From: Lentisphaerae bacterium ADurb.Bin242
GTDB taxonomy: Bacteria > Verrucomicrobiota > Lentisphaeria > Victivallales > UBA1829
Reading direction: 5' to 3'
Length of the DNA: 64,000 nucleotides
Assembly (NCBI GenBank): GCA_002069785.1
Contig: MWCA01000018.1
Location: forward strand, 1-64,000
Below the pieces are notes generated by a model, which had not been told where the DNA came from, made no database searches, and was given only the letters and a program-made list of their open reading frames with translations. Every line of letters starts with the position of its first letter. The first letter of the stretch is position 1. Position numbers and translations under genes: made by a program. Shown piece after piece: positions 17,938 to 25,785 of the stretch.

Positions 17938-18786
17938 ATGCGCCTGGTCCTGAAAGAGAAACCTCCCCTGGAATTCATCCAGCCCCTCCCCGCGGTGTTC
18001 GGGATCGTCAACCTGACTCCCGACTCTTTCAGCGACGGCGGAAAATATGCCGACGCTCCCGCGGCCGCGGCGGAAGCCGTCGCCATGCTGGACGCCGGGG
18101 CGGCCGGAGTGGATCTCGGGGCGGAATCCACCCGTCCCGGCGCGCTTGAAGTCCCGCCGGAAATGGAAATCGAACGGCTCCTGCCGGTTATCCGGCGAAT
18201 CCGGGAACTTCGTCCGGAGGCGGTCCTCAGCGTGGACACGCGCAAAGCCGGAGTCGCCGAAGCGGTCCTGGACGCGGGAGCCGACATCATCAACGACGTC
18301 AGCGCCATGACCTTCGATCCCCGGATGGCGGAAGTCGTTTCCTCCCACGACGCGGCGGTCGTGCTGATGCACATGCGGGGGACGCCCGCCACCATGCGCA
18401 ATCCGGAAAACATGGTCTACGACAATGTGACCGACGCGGTGGGACTGTATCTGGAAGACGCCTATGCCCGCGCGGTCTCGGCGGGCATCCGCTCCGACGC
18501 AATCCTCCTGGACCCGGGCCTCGGGTTCGCCAAGAATCCCGCCCAGGATTATGAACTGGTCAAGAATGCCGCCGCGCTGCGGAAACGTCTGAAAGCCCCG
18601 CTGTTTTACGGACCGTCCCGGAAATCGTTCCTGTCGCAGGTCTGTTCCGGCAGGAAACCGGCGGAACGGGACTATGCCACGGCGGGAATCCTCTGTGCGC
18701 TGGCTGCGGCGAAAGTAGAGATCGTCCGGGTGCACAATGTGCCCATGGCACTGGATTGCATGAACGCATTCACGCGCGTTTTCTGA
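17938..18786 (+). CDS. folP: Dihydropteroate synthase
   Basis: Folate synthesis: joins para-aminobenzoate to hydroxymethyl-dihydropterin pyrophosphate. 282 residues with the full TIM-barrel motif series: GIVNLTPDSFSDGG, the DLGAESTRPGA loop, VLSVDTRK, DIINDVSA, LMHMRGTPATM, LDPGLGFAKN and YGPSRKSF. GGAGGAAAG lies upstream of the ATG. It directly follows the gyrA terminator and ends 30 bases from argC on the other strand; a short CCGGTC/GACCGG repeat spans the convergent ends. No folK or other folate gene is next to it. Confidence 0.96.
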   Translation: MRLVLKEKPPLEFIQPLPAVFGIVNLTPDSFSDGGKYADAPAAAAEAVAMLDAGAAGVDLGAESTRPGALEVPPEMEIERLLPVIRRIRELRPEAVLSVDTRKAGVAEAVLDAGADIINDVSAMTFDPRMAEVVSSHDAAVVLMHMRGTPATMRNPENMVYDNVTDAVGLYLEDAYARAVSAGIRSDAILLDPGLGFAKNPAQDYELVKNAAALRKRLKAPLFYGPSRKSFLSQVCSGRKPAERDYATAGILCALAAAKVEIVRVHNVPMALDCMNAFTRVF

Positions 18787-18816
18787 GGGAAAAACCGAAT
18801 CGCAGGAAAGCGCCGG

Positions 18817-19845
18817 TCAGAGAAGACCGGACGCCTCGTCCAGACCGAAACGGATGTTCATATCCTGAACCGCCTGCCCCGAAGCGCCTTTGGTCAGGTT
18901 GTCGATCACGGAACATACGATCAGATTCCCGGTGTGCTCGTCGAAGACATAGCCGATTTCACAGGAATTGGTGAGCGTGACATTCTTGGTGTCCGGCAGT
19001 TTCCCGGACGGGAGGACGCGAACGAAACGCTCAGCGCCATAGGCTTTCTCATACGTTTGCGCGACGGCTTCCGGTGAAAACGCGGAGGTCGGACGCAGAA
19101 TGATGGTGGAGAAAATCCCGCGGTTGACGGGAACCAGATGCGGAATGAAATTCATCGCAAGGGAGTCCGCTTTCGCCGCGGCGGCCAGTTCCTGCTCGAT
19201 CTCCGGCAGATGGCGGTGCCGGACAACGCCGTAGGCCCGGACGCTTTCGTTGCATTCGGGGAAGATATAGGCCAAATCGACCTTGCGGCCCGCACCGGAA
19301 ACTCCGCTGTCGGAGGAAACAATGATGTTTTCCGTTGAAACCAGCCCCGCCTCCAGCAGAGGCGCGGTCGGCAGAATGATGCTGGTGGGATAGCATCCCG
19401 GACACGCGATCAGGTCCGCGCTGCGGATTGAAGCCCTGTAGCGTTCCGGGAGTCCATAGACTGCTTTTTTCAGGAGTTCGGGCGACGGATGGTCGGCCCC
19501 GTAGTATTCTTTGTATTTCTTCGTGGAACGGAGGCGGAAATCGGCGCTGATGTCGATCACTTTCACCCCGGATTCCAGCAGGGGAATGGCGAATTCGGCG
19601 GCGAGCCCGTGGGGAAGCGCCAGGAACGCGACCTCGCAGGTCTTTGCGATTTCGGGCACATCCGGAATGGAAAACGCCAGAGAGGAATCCGCGAAACGCG
19701 GAAAGATCTCCGAAATATTCTTTCCGGCTTCCTTGCGGGACGTAATGATCCGCAAGTCGACGGAAGGATGCCGGAGGAGCAGACGGATCAGCTCCTCGCC
19801 GGAATAGCCGGATGCTCCGATCACAGCCGCACGAATCTCAGCCAT
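18817..19845 (-). CDS. argC: N-acetyl-gamma-glutamyl-phosphate reductase
   Basis: Third step of arginine biosynthesis (NADPH-dependent). 342 residues with the Rossmann GASGYSGEELIRLL at the N-terminus, catalytic Cys in ACPGCYPTS near residue 148, and conserved FIPHLVPVNRGI with the catalytic His. It lies 36 bases downstream of rpsI on the same strand, so it is probably read from the rplM promoter. argH lies 2 kb away, in a separate transcription unit; argJ, argB and argD are not in the window. Confidence 0.95.
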   Translation of the reverse strand: MAEIRAAVIGASGYSGEELIRLLLRHPSVDLRIITSRKEAGKNISEIFPRFADSSLAFSIPDVPEIAKTCEVAFLALPHGLAAEFAIPLLESGVKVIDISADFRLRSTKKYKEYYGADHPSPELLKKAVYGLPERYRASIRSADLIACPGCYPTSIILPTAPLLEAGLVSTENIIVSSDSGVSGAGRKVDLAYIFPECNESVRAYGVVRHRHLPEIEQELAAAAKADSLAMNFIPHLVPVNRGIFSTIILRPTSAFSPEAVAQTYEKAYGAERFVRVLPSGKLPDTKNVTLTNSCEIGYVFDEHTGNLIVCSVIDNLTKGASGQAVQDMNIRFGLDEASGLL

Positions 19846-19881
19846 AAGAACAACTCCTGAAAATAAGAATCCGGAAAAAGG

Positions 19882-20283
19882 TCAGCGCTTGGAGAACTGG
19901 AACCGCTTTCTGGCGCCGGGCTGACCGGATTTCTTGCGTTCCTTCTCCCGGGCGTCGCGGGTGAGCATGCCGCTTGCCTTGAGCACGGGACGAAGGGTTT
20001 CATCCAGTATGATCAGGGCGCGCGCGATGCCGTGACGGAGCGCGCCGGCTTGTCCGGCGACGCCGCCGCCGTCGATATTGGCGGAAACATCCAGCGTGGA
20101 CGCCAGGCCGGTCAGGGAAAGGGGCTGGAGAATATAGCCGCGGGTGGCTTCGGTGGTGAAGTATTTGTCAAAGGCTTCGCCGTTGACTTTGATTTTGCCG
20201 GACCCTTGTGCGATACGGACTCTGGCACAGGCGGTTTTTCTGCGTCCGGTGGCGCTGATTTCATTGGAAACGGATGGGTTCAT
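19882..20283 (-). CDS. rpsI: 30S ribosomal protein S9
   Basis: 133 residues with [15 protein letters not shown] at the start, the central [19 protein letters not shown] motif, and the basic tail ending KRFQFSKR whose last Arg reaches the P-site tRNA. It starts 14 bases after the rplM stop, the near-universal rplM-rpsI pair. Confidence 0.97.
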   Translation of the reverse strand: MNPSVSNEISATGRRKTACARVRIAQGSGKIKVNGEAFDKYFTTEATRGYILQPLSLTGLASTLDVSANIDGGGVAGQAGALRHGIARALIILDETLRPVLKASGMLTRDAREKERKKSGQPGARKRFQFSKR

Positions 20284-20297
20284 TCAAAAGTTCTCCT

Positions 20298-20726
20298 TCA
20301 GAATTTAACCGGTTCAGGGTTCTGGGCCGCGTGGGGGTGTTCCGCACCGGCATACACCTTGAGCTTGGCGAACTGCGCCCGGCCGAGACGGCCTTTGGGA
20401 AGCATTCCCCAGACCGCTTCCCGGATGATCCGGTCGGGTTTCTTTGCCCGGACTTCTTCCACGGAAACGATCTTGTGACCGCTGCGGTATCCGGAATAGG
20501 ATTCATAGGTCTTGGTGATGCTCTTGGAGCCGGTCAGAAGAACTTTTTCCGCATTCACCACGACCACGTAACAACCCGTGTCGACATGCGGCGTATAAGC
20601 AGGACGGTCTTTTCCGCGAAGGCTGTTCGCGATCTTGACAGCAAGGCGGCCCAAAGGAACATCCGTGGCGTCGAAAAGCACAAATTTGCGCTCGATCTCG
20701 CCGGGTTTGGCCAGATAGGTCTTCAT
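20298..20726 (-). CDS. rplM: 50S ribosomal protein L13
   Basis: 142 residues, the usual length. Conserved segments include KTYLAKPGEIERKFVLFDA, GRLAVKIANSLRGK, GCYVVVVNAEKVLLTG and the C-terminal LKVYAGAEHPHAAQNPEP. GGAG lies about ten bases before the ATG. The leader contains a 14-base perfect palindrome directly upstream of the ribosome binding site, a plausible site for L13 autoregulation as known in other bacteria, although that is inference. Confidence 0.97.
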   Translation of the reverse strand: MKTYLAKPGEIERKFVLFDATDVPLGRLAVKIANSLRGKDRPAYTPHVDTGCYVVVVNAEKVLLTGSKSITKTYESYSGYRSGHKIVSVEEVRAKKPDRIIREAVWGMLPKGRLGRAQFAKLKVYAGAEHPHAAQNPEPVKF

Positions 20727-20739
20727 TTTTTTCTTCTCC

Positions 20740-20753
20740 GCTTTCTAGAAAGC
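20740..20753 (-). promoter_or_regulatory. Palindrome in the rplM leader
   Basis: GCTTTCTAGAAAGC is a perfect 14-base palindrome directly before the GGAG of rplM. In RNA it cannot form a hairpin without losing the central bases, so it could act as a protein site on DNA or as a small hairpin near the ribosome binding site. Confidence 0.35.
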
Positions 20754-20854
20754 TTTTACTCAAATGCAAAACGAATTCGAGGGACATGCTGCCAGGCCAT
20801 GCGTCCTCATCAATACACCGGCCATGATCGGGTAATACGGCCGCAGAAATCATT

Positions 20855-20882
20855 AAAATATCATGAAAACCGGATTTTTCAA
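20855..20882 (-). promoter_or_regulatory. Sigma-70-type promoter for rplM-rpsI-argC
   Basis: On the reverse strand TTGAAA (20882-20877) and TATTTT (20860-20855) are separated by 16 bases. The predicted leader to the rplM ATG is about 120 bases. It is divergent from the small RNA promoter 44 bases away. Confidence 0.6.
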
Positions 20883-20925
20883 GATTTTTTTGTGCTTTTT
20901 TTGTGAATTTTTGTCGCAAATCCTT

Positions 20926-20953
20926 TTGACTTTCCCGTTTTCCGTGGTATTAT
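20926..20953 (+). promoter_or_regulatory. Sigma-70-type promoter for the small RNA
   Basis: TTGACT (20926-20931, five of six consensus) and TATTAT (20948-20953, five of six) with a 16-base spacer. It is among the best promoter matches in the window and precedes no gene on its strand for 2.4 kb, only the hairpin series ending at 21102. Confidence 0.7.
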
Positions 20954-20959
20954 AAAACC

Positions 20960-21102
20960 GTGGATGTTCATGAATCATGGGCATCCCGTCCCGCCCTCGG
21001 TTTTGAGAGAAAACCGTCCGCGGGGAAAAAAGTCTTCTCCGGACTCAAATCGGAGATCAAAAAAGTGGGGGTGAAGGCCGGAAGGCCTTCACCTTTTTTT
21101 AT
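20960..21102 (+). ncRNA. Candidate small regulatory RNA
   Basis: About 140 bases between a strong promoter and a strong terminator with no convincing coding frame. Four successive hairpins can be drawn: (1) 20962-20986, GGATG/CATCC and CATG/CATG joined by two G-U pairs, triloop AAT; (2) 20990-21024, CCCGC/GCGGG, a cct/tcc internal loop, then CGGTTTT/AAAACCG with loop GAGAG; (3) 21036-21056, TCTCCG/CGGAGA with a nine-base loop; (4) the terminator at 21071-21094 with loop GGAA. The single-stranded A-rich parts between hairpins 2 and 3 and between 3 and 4 could be target-binding sites. It does not match 6S, SRP, tmRNA or RNase P features known to me. Confidence 0.6.
21071..21102 (+). terminator. 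Strong intrinsic terminator, partly bidirectional
   Basis: GGTGAAGGCC and GGCCTTCACC form a perfect ten-base stem with GGAA loop, followed by seven T residues. On the reverse strand the stem is followed five bases later by six T residues, so it may also stop transcription from the argH unit. Confidence 0.85.
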
Positions 21103-21143
21103 TTCCCGGGAAAGAAGCCTCCTCCGCACGCCGAGTTCATCCC

Positions 21144-21797
21144 TCATTGAGGCGAAGCGGGTGCATTCGGGCGGGGAAGCGGAACAAACCGGACGGCATT
21201 CTCCTTGAAAAATGAATCGCAGACCGTCCGGAGGAACTCGCCGGCGGCTTTCCGGGCGGCGGTGGATTCCGTCGGAGAGGTGATGCGGAACTTGATGACC
21301 CGGTCGCCATAGGGGAAAATGACCAGTTCCGAAGTGAAATTCTCCCCGTCCATCTCGAAACGGAACACAGCCCGCCGCCCGACCTCCTGTTTTCCCGATT
21401 GAAGGCTGTATTCCTCCTCCAGGGAAACCTGTTCCAGTCCGGCGGCCCGGGTGGAAAGCCCCAGGATGCTGTTCTTGACCTGTTCGTAATGCTCCAGGGC
21501 GCTTTTCAGGGAAACTTCCGCCGGTGTCGCCGAGAGGGAATATATGTAGATATCCGCCGACGTCCCGAAGGTGCCCGCATACCGGATGATCGTTCCGAAA
21601 AAAGGATTGTTGTTCTTGCGGACTTCGATTTTCATAAAGAGGGCGATCTTCGCGGGAAAAACCACTCCGGTGGTTTCGTCCGAATACGGAATGCTCTTCG
21701 GAAGATTCGTCACGCCGGAAGGCTCGGCCGTCTGGGAAAAGGCGCAGAACGGAACGGCAAGCGCAAACAGCAGACATAAAAAAATTCCTGGACGCAT
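21144..21797 (-). CDS. Exported protein of unknown function
   Basis: 217 residues with a signal peptide (RPGIFLCLLFALAVPFCAFS, cleavage near residue 22). The mature protein is a mixed alpha/beta domain with the feel of a PsbP/DcrB-like fold: strands such as VVFPAKIALFMKIEV, then a helix region, then GENFTSELVIFPYGDRVIKFRIT. I do not recognise a family with certainty. It starts two bases after the argH stop, so it is co-transcribed with argH but a role in arginine synthesis is not implied. Periplasmic. Confidence 0.7.
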   Translation of the reverse strand: MRPGIFLCLLFALAVPFCAFSQTAEPSGVTNLPKSIPYSDETTGVVFPAKIALFMKIEVRKNNNPFFGTIIRYAGTFGTSADIYIYSLSATPAEVSLKSALEHYEQVKNSILGLSTRAAGLEQVSLEEEYSLQSGKQEVGRRAVFRFEMDGENFTSELVIFPYGDRVIKFRITSPTESTAARKAAGEFLRTVCDSFFKENAVRFVPLPRPNAPASPQ

Positions 21798-21799
21798 AT

Positions 21800-23185
21800 T
21801 CAGCTCTCCATTGGTTCCTGAAGGTGCTTTTTCCAGAAATCAAGCTGTTTCTCGACTTGTTTGTATCCGGTGGCGCCGAAGATGTCGCGTTTTTCCACGG
21901 CATTTTCGGGAGAAAACAGGTTCAACATGTCCGCATCGGCTTCGGGAAAAACGGAACGCATCTCCTCCAGCGTGATTTCGTTGAGCGTCTTGTTGTGCTC
22001 GGCGGCAAAACGGACCAGGGCGCCGACCTTGCGGTGGGCGTGCCGGAAGGGGACTCCCTTCCGGACCAGTTCCTCGGCCAGATCGGTGGCCATCAAGCCC
22101 GGATCGGAAGCCGCGCGACGCATCCGTTCCGGGAAAACGGTCATGGTCCGGATCATGCCGGGATAGACGGAAAGGATGGAGCGGACCGTGTCAATGGCGT
22201 CGAAGAGTCCTTCCTTGTCCTCCTGAAGATCGCGGTTGTAGGTCAGGGGCAGTCCCTTGCAGATGGTGAGGATGGAGATCAGGGAGCCGTAAACCCGCCC
22301 CGTCTTGCCCCGGGAAATTTCGGCGATGTCCGGGTTTTTCTTCTGGGGCATCAGGCTGGAGCCGGTGCAATAGGCGTCGGAAAACGCGATGAAGGAAAAT
22401 TCCTGGGACATCCAGAGGATGAGGTCTTCGGAAAGGCGGGAGACATTCATGCAGAAGATGGACAGCGCGGCCAGGACCTCGCAGGTGAAGTCCCGGGACG
22501 CCACGGCATCCATGCTGTTGCGGGTCATGGCGGGAAAATCGAGCTTTCTGCGGACGAATTCACGGTCGATGGGAAGCGTCGTTCCGGCGATGGCGCCCGA
22601 ACCGAGGGGAAGGACATTGAGGCGGCGGCGGGCGTCCAGAAGACGTCCGATGTCCCGTTCGAACATCTCCGCGTACGCCAGGAGATGATGGGCCAGAAGC
22701 ACCGGCTGGGCGTGTTGAAGATGAGTGAATCCCGGCAGGATGACGCGCTTGCTGGCCTCCGCCTGTTCCGCCAGGGCGCCCTGGAACATCCGGATGCCGT
22801 CCGCCAGTTGAAGAATTTCTTCCCTCAGGTAGAGGCGGATGTCGAGGCAGACCTGGTCGTTGCGGCTGCGCGCGGTATGGACCCTCGCCCCTTCGTCGCC
22901 GAGCGCCTTGATCAGTTCGGACTCGACGTGCATGTGAATGTCTTCCAGCTCCGTTTGGAAGGTGAAATCCCCGCTTTCGATCTGTTTCCGGATCTCTTCG
23001 AGCTCCGCGCAGATCGCGTCCGCGGACGTTTGCGGGATAATGCCGACGGAAGCCAGCATCTGCGCATGGACCTTGCTTCCTTCAATGTCGTGCTTATATA
23101 AACGCCGGTCATAAGAAATCGATTCCGTAAAATCACGGACGCTGCTTTCCGCGTCTTTCGCAAATCTTCCGCCCCATAAGGCCAT
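21800..23185 (-). CDS. argH: Argininosuccinate lyase
   Basis: Last step of arginine synthesis: splits argininosuccinate to arginine and fumarate. 461 residues beginning ALWGGRFAKDAESSV, with TARSRNDQV, the FTHLQHAQP segment carrying the catalytic His, and the lyase signature GSSLMPQKKNPD near residue 275. AGAGGTGGA precedes the ATG. A TATATT -10 candidate at 23226-23221 lies 35 bases upstream, but its -35 is poor. argG is not adjacent. Confidence 0.96.
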   Translation of the reverse strand: MALWGGRFAKDAESSVRDFTESISYDRRLYKHDIEGSKVHAQMLASVGIIPQTSADAICAELEEIRKQIESGDFTFQTELEDIHMHVESELIKALGDEGARVHTARSRNDQVCLDIRLYLREEILQLADGIRMFQGALAEQAEASKRVILPGFTHLQHAQPVLLAHHLLAYAEMFERDIGRLLDARRRLNVLPLGSGAIAGTTLPIDREFVRRKLDFPAMTRNSMDAVASRDFTCEVLAALSIFCMNVSRLSEDLILWMSQEFSFIAFSDAYCTGSSLMPQKKNPDIAEISRGKTGRVYGSLISILTICKGLPLTYNRDLQEDKEGLFDAIDTVRSILSVYPGMIRTMTVFPERMRRAASDPGLMATDLAEELVRKGVPFRHAHRKVGALVRFAAEHNKTLNEITLEEMRSVFPEADADMLNLFSPENAVEKRDIFGATGYKQVEKQLDFWKKHLQEPMES

Positions 23186-23300
23186 GGCTCCACCTCTCCG
23201 CTTGATTCGTTAGCCATGGGAATATAGCATCTTTTCGGTTTTCTGAAAGCATCGGAATCCAAAATTTTACAACAAATGAAAAAAAATCTTCGCTTTTGTC

Positions 23301-23328
23301 TTGCTTTCATCAAAGAATCTGCTATATT
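23301..23328 (+). promoter_or_regulatory. Sigma-70-type promoter for the TRL-like lipoprotein
   Basis: TTGCTT (23301-23306) and TATATT (23323-23328) with a 16-base spacer, about 43 bases before the ATG. Confidence 0.65.
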
Positions 23329-23370
23329 TTCTGGAAAAGGAAAATCCCGCAAAACAACAGGAGTTAAAAA

Positions 23371-23691
23371 ATGAAGATGAAAAAAGCAATTATTTACTCA
23401 ATGGCATTGGTCGCTTCCATCATGGTTACGGGTTGTGCAACCCCGCTTCCCCTGGGCGTGATCTATACGAAAGTAACCCTGCCCGGGGCGCTCGGGAACA
23501 GTGAGCTCCAGTATTCCAAGACCGGCACCGCCAAATGCTACAGCATCATCGGCGTGGTCGCCAGCGGCGACGCCTCCATCAACGCCGCCTGCCACAATGC
23601 CGGCATCACGAAGGTTTCCTGGGTCAGCTACAGCGTCGACAATATTCTCGGCGCGTATGGCGTCTACACCACGACGGTCTACGGCGACTGA
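23371..23691 (+). CDS. TRL-like small lipoprotein
   Basis: 106 residues. The N-terminus is a lipoprotein signal with lipobox VTGC, so Cys22 would be lipidated. The rest fits the TRL-like family (seen in treponemal, bacteroidete and PVC proteins): a pro-rich start with Tyr and Thr, then TGTAKCYSIIGVVASGDASI, a motif with repeated glycine and Ser, and a final aromatic-rich segment VDNILGAYGVYTTTVYG. Function is not known. It is a free-standing unit with promoter, AGGAG seven bases before the ATG and its own terminator, a layout typical of abundant small envelope lipoproteins. Confidence 0.85.
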   Translation: MKMKKAIIYSMALVASIMVTGCATPLPLGVIYTKVTLPGALGNSELQYSKTGTAKCYSIIGVVASGDASINAACHNAGITKVSWVSYSVDNILGAYGVYTTTVYGD

Positions 23692-23713
23692 TCCGAAGTC
23701 TTTCCGATCCCAG

Positions 23714-23744
23714 GGACGCATCCTTTCCGATGCGTCCTTTTTTT
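23714..23744 (+). terminator. Intrinsic terminator of the TRL-like gene
   Basis: GGACGCATC pairs with GATGCGTCC around a six-base loop, followed by seven T residues. It lies directly before the start of prmC. Confidence 0.9.
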
Positions 23745-23756
23745 ATGAAGGCGGAT

Positions 23757-24596
23757 ATGAAAACAGCCCAGTATCAACGGCAGCTGACCCGGATTTTCAC
23801 GGAACACGGGTTTGAAGTCCCCGAAATCGAAAGCGCGTACCTCCTTTCCGAAGTCATGAACGTGCGCTCCGTCGAACTGCCTCTGCACGCGGAGGAGCCG
23901 CTCCCGGAAGAACAGCTCCGGAAGGCGGAGGGATTTTTGAAGCGGCGGCTGGCCCATGAGCCGTTCCAGTATATCTTCGGCTGGACTCCGTTCCGTTTTC
24001 TGGAGCTGAAGGTCGGACCGGGCGTATTGGTTCCGCGTCCCGAGACGGAGTATCTGGTCGAGCTTGTGATGAAGCGCCTTCCGCGCGGGGCGAACGTCTG
24101 CGAACTGGGCGCGGGGTCCGGAGCCATTTCGCTGGCGTTGGCCTCCGAGCGGAGCGATCTCTCCGTGGAAGGAAGCGAACTGTCCGGGGAAGCGTTCGTC
24201 TGGACGGAGACCAACCGCAAGGCGCTGGCCCTGCCCAATGTGCGTTTCCACCGGGGGAATCTCTTCGAGCCCTTCCGCGGACGCCGTTTCGATGCCGTCG
24301 TCGCCAATCTTCCCTATGTGGCGGAGTCGGAGAGAGAACTCCTTCCCCCGAACGTCCGCAACTATGAACCCGCCGAAGCCCTTTTCTCTCCGGAGGAAGG
24401 ATTTTCCCTGATCGAACGGGCTCTGCGGGAAGCGCCGGATCATCTCCGCCCGGAACGGTCGTTCCTGTTTTTCGAGATCGGAGAAATGCAGGGGTCGCGC
24501 GCACTGGACGCCGCCCGGGAAACCGGTTTCTTCAAACATCTCGGCATCGAGCCGGACCAGTATGGAGTGCGCCGGTTCCTTTTCGCGGAACGGTGA
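23757..24596 (+). CDS. prmC: Release factor glutamine methyltransferase (PrmC/HemK)
   Basis: Methylates the GGQ glutamine of release factors. 279 residues: an N-terminal helical domain (1 to about 75), then the Rossmann methyltransferase with LVPRPETEYLVE, the SAM loop CELGAGSGAISLALA, and the substrate motif. The motif here reads NLPY where PrmC usually has NPPY. I start at ATG 23757 (AAGG five bases upstream) because the in-frame sequence further up lies across the terminator and the lipoprotein gene; ATG 23745 is an alternative. Transcription must begin at or after the upstream terminator, or by read-through. It faces the next gene across 68 bases that contain a GCGGG/CCCGC hairpin. Confidence 0.88.
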   Translation: MKTAQYQRQLTRIFTEHGFEVPEIESAYLLSEVMNVRSVELPLHAEEPLPEEQLRKAEGFLKRRLAHEPFQYIFGWTPFRFLELKVGPGVLVPRPETEYLVELVMKRLPRGANVCELGAGSGAISLALASERSDLSVEGSELSGEAFVWTETNRKALALPNVRFHRGNLFEPFRGRRFDAVVANLPYVAESERELLPPNVRNYEPAEALFSPEEGFSLIERALREAPDHLRPERSFLFFEIGEMQGSRALDAARETGFFKHLGIEPDQYGVRRFLFAER

Positions 24597-24664
24597 GTTC
24601 CATTTCTGAAAACAGCGGGTATGTCAGTCCCGCGTCTTTCCGCACATTTTCCGGATTTTCCGGC

Positions 24665-25516
24665 TCAGGGCTTCTTTGTCTGGCGGATGCGCTCCACAAT
24701 CACCTGTCTGGCGAATTCTTCCGGGGCAAGACCTTTTTTGCCGGCTTCCGCACGGAGAACTTCATAGTCGTCAATGCTGATGAGGAAAGAAGGCGAATGA
24801 GGACTGTTGAGGATCGGCGCCATGGAAGGAATCTTGTTCCATTCCTTGCGGAATCCGTCGATTTCCGCGGGCGTGACGCCGAAGGCCTCCAGGACGCCGG
24901 CGGCCATCATCTGGTTGCCGTATCCGTTCATGTGGAGGTTGTCGATAGTCAGCTTCAATCCCCTGACATTCTTTTTCGCAATAAGTTCGTCTTGCATTTT
25001 CCGGTTGAGGTCCGCAAGAAGAAGTTTCCGGTCCGCCGCTTCCTTCCGGAGGAACTCGCAGTATCCGGCCAGCTTCCGGTTGTTGGCGCTGTCCACCTGC
25101 TCCGTATGGGTGGTGGGAGTCAGGATCATCACCTTGACGCCGGCGGCTTTCGCCTGATCGAGGATTGCCGAAATATTCTTCTTGAAGTCGGGAAGCTCCA
25201 CTCCGTTTTTCCCATGCCCGACGTCGTTCACGCCGCAGCTGAGCAGAAGCCAGTCGGGTTTCTTCTCCAGCACGCCGGGCAGACGCCGGAGCATGTCATT
25301 CGACTTGTTCCCGGACACCCCCGCCGGGAGGGCGACGGCATTGACTCCAGCCCGCTTCAAACCGTCCATGACCAGCCTCACATAACCGTCCGGACGGTCT
25401 CCGAACTGCGTAATGGAATCCCCGAGAAATGCAATTTTCTCCCCGTTCTTCACGATCGGGGCGGCGAAGGCCGCAAACGAACACAGGCAAACGGTCAACA
25501 GGAAAATTTTTTTCAT
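24665..25516 (-). CDS. Secreted SGNH/GDSL-type esterase
   Basis: 283 residues with a signal peptide (KKIFLLTVCLCSFAAFA). The SGNH blocks are present: block I FLGDSITQFGDR with the catalytic Ser, a block II Gly in PAGVSGNKS, block III CGVNDVGHG, and block V near DNLHMNGYG with catalytic Asp and His. Such enzymes in carbohydrate-using bacteria often remove acetyl groups from polysaccharides, but substrate is not visible here. About 70 C-terminal residues beyond the SGNH fold contain the segment ILNSPHSPSFLISIDDYEVL and look like a small extra helical piece. GGGAG lies eight bases before the ATG. It is a single gene, convergent with prmC. Confidence 0.87.
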   Translation of the reverse strand: MKKIFLLTVCLCSFAAFAAPIVKNGEKIAFLGDSITQFGDRPDGYVRLVMDGLKRAGVNAVALPAGVSGNKSNDMLRRLPGVLEKKPDWLLLSCGVNDVGHGKNGVELPDFKKNISAILDQAKAAGVKVMILTPTTHTEQVDSANNRKLAGYCEFLRKEAADRKLLLADLNRKMQDELIAKKNVRGLKLTIDNLHMNGYGNQMMAAGVLEAFGVTPAEIDGFRKEWNKIPSMAPILNSPHSPSFLISIDDYEVLRAEAGKKGLAPEEFARQVIVERIRQTKKP

Positions 25517-25785
25517 CGGCTCGGCTCCCGGGATAAAAATGACTTGATTTTTTCAAAGATATTCTGAAAAGATAGTAGCTTCCCGAAAAATATCAAGTCC
25601 GGTTTACAAAAAACTCTTCTCTTTTCCCGCCGGATTTCCGGGCTCGCGGGAATTTATTTTTTTATACGGCAATATTTTCAAAATTCACGGAATGGAGGCT
25701 GGAAAATATTCCTTCCGATGATATATTTCCAATACGGGCTGAAAGGGCTGATCATCCATACAATTTGACATAAAGGATTCCAGAA

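Noticed and set aside
20960-21208. A GTG-start 82-codon frame across the small RNA
   Set aside because: It reads through a perfect terminator, has no Shine-Dalgarno sequence, and its composition is unlike neighbouring genes.
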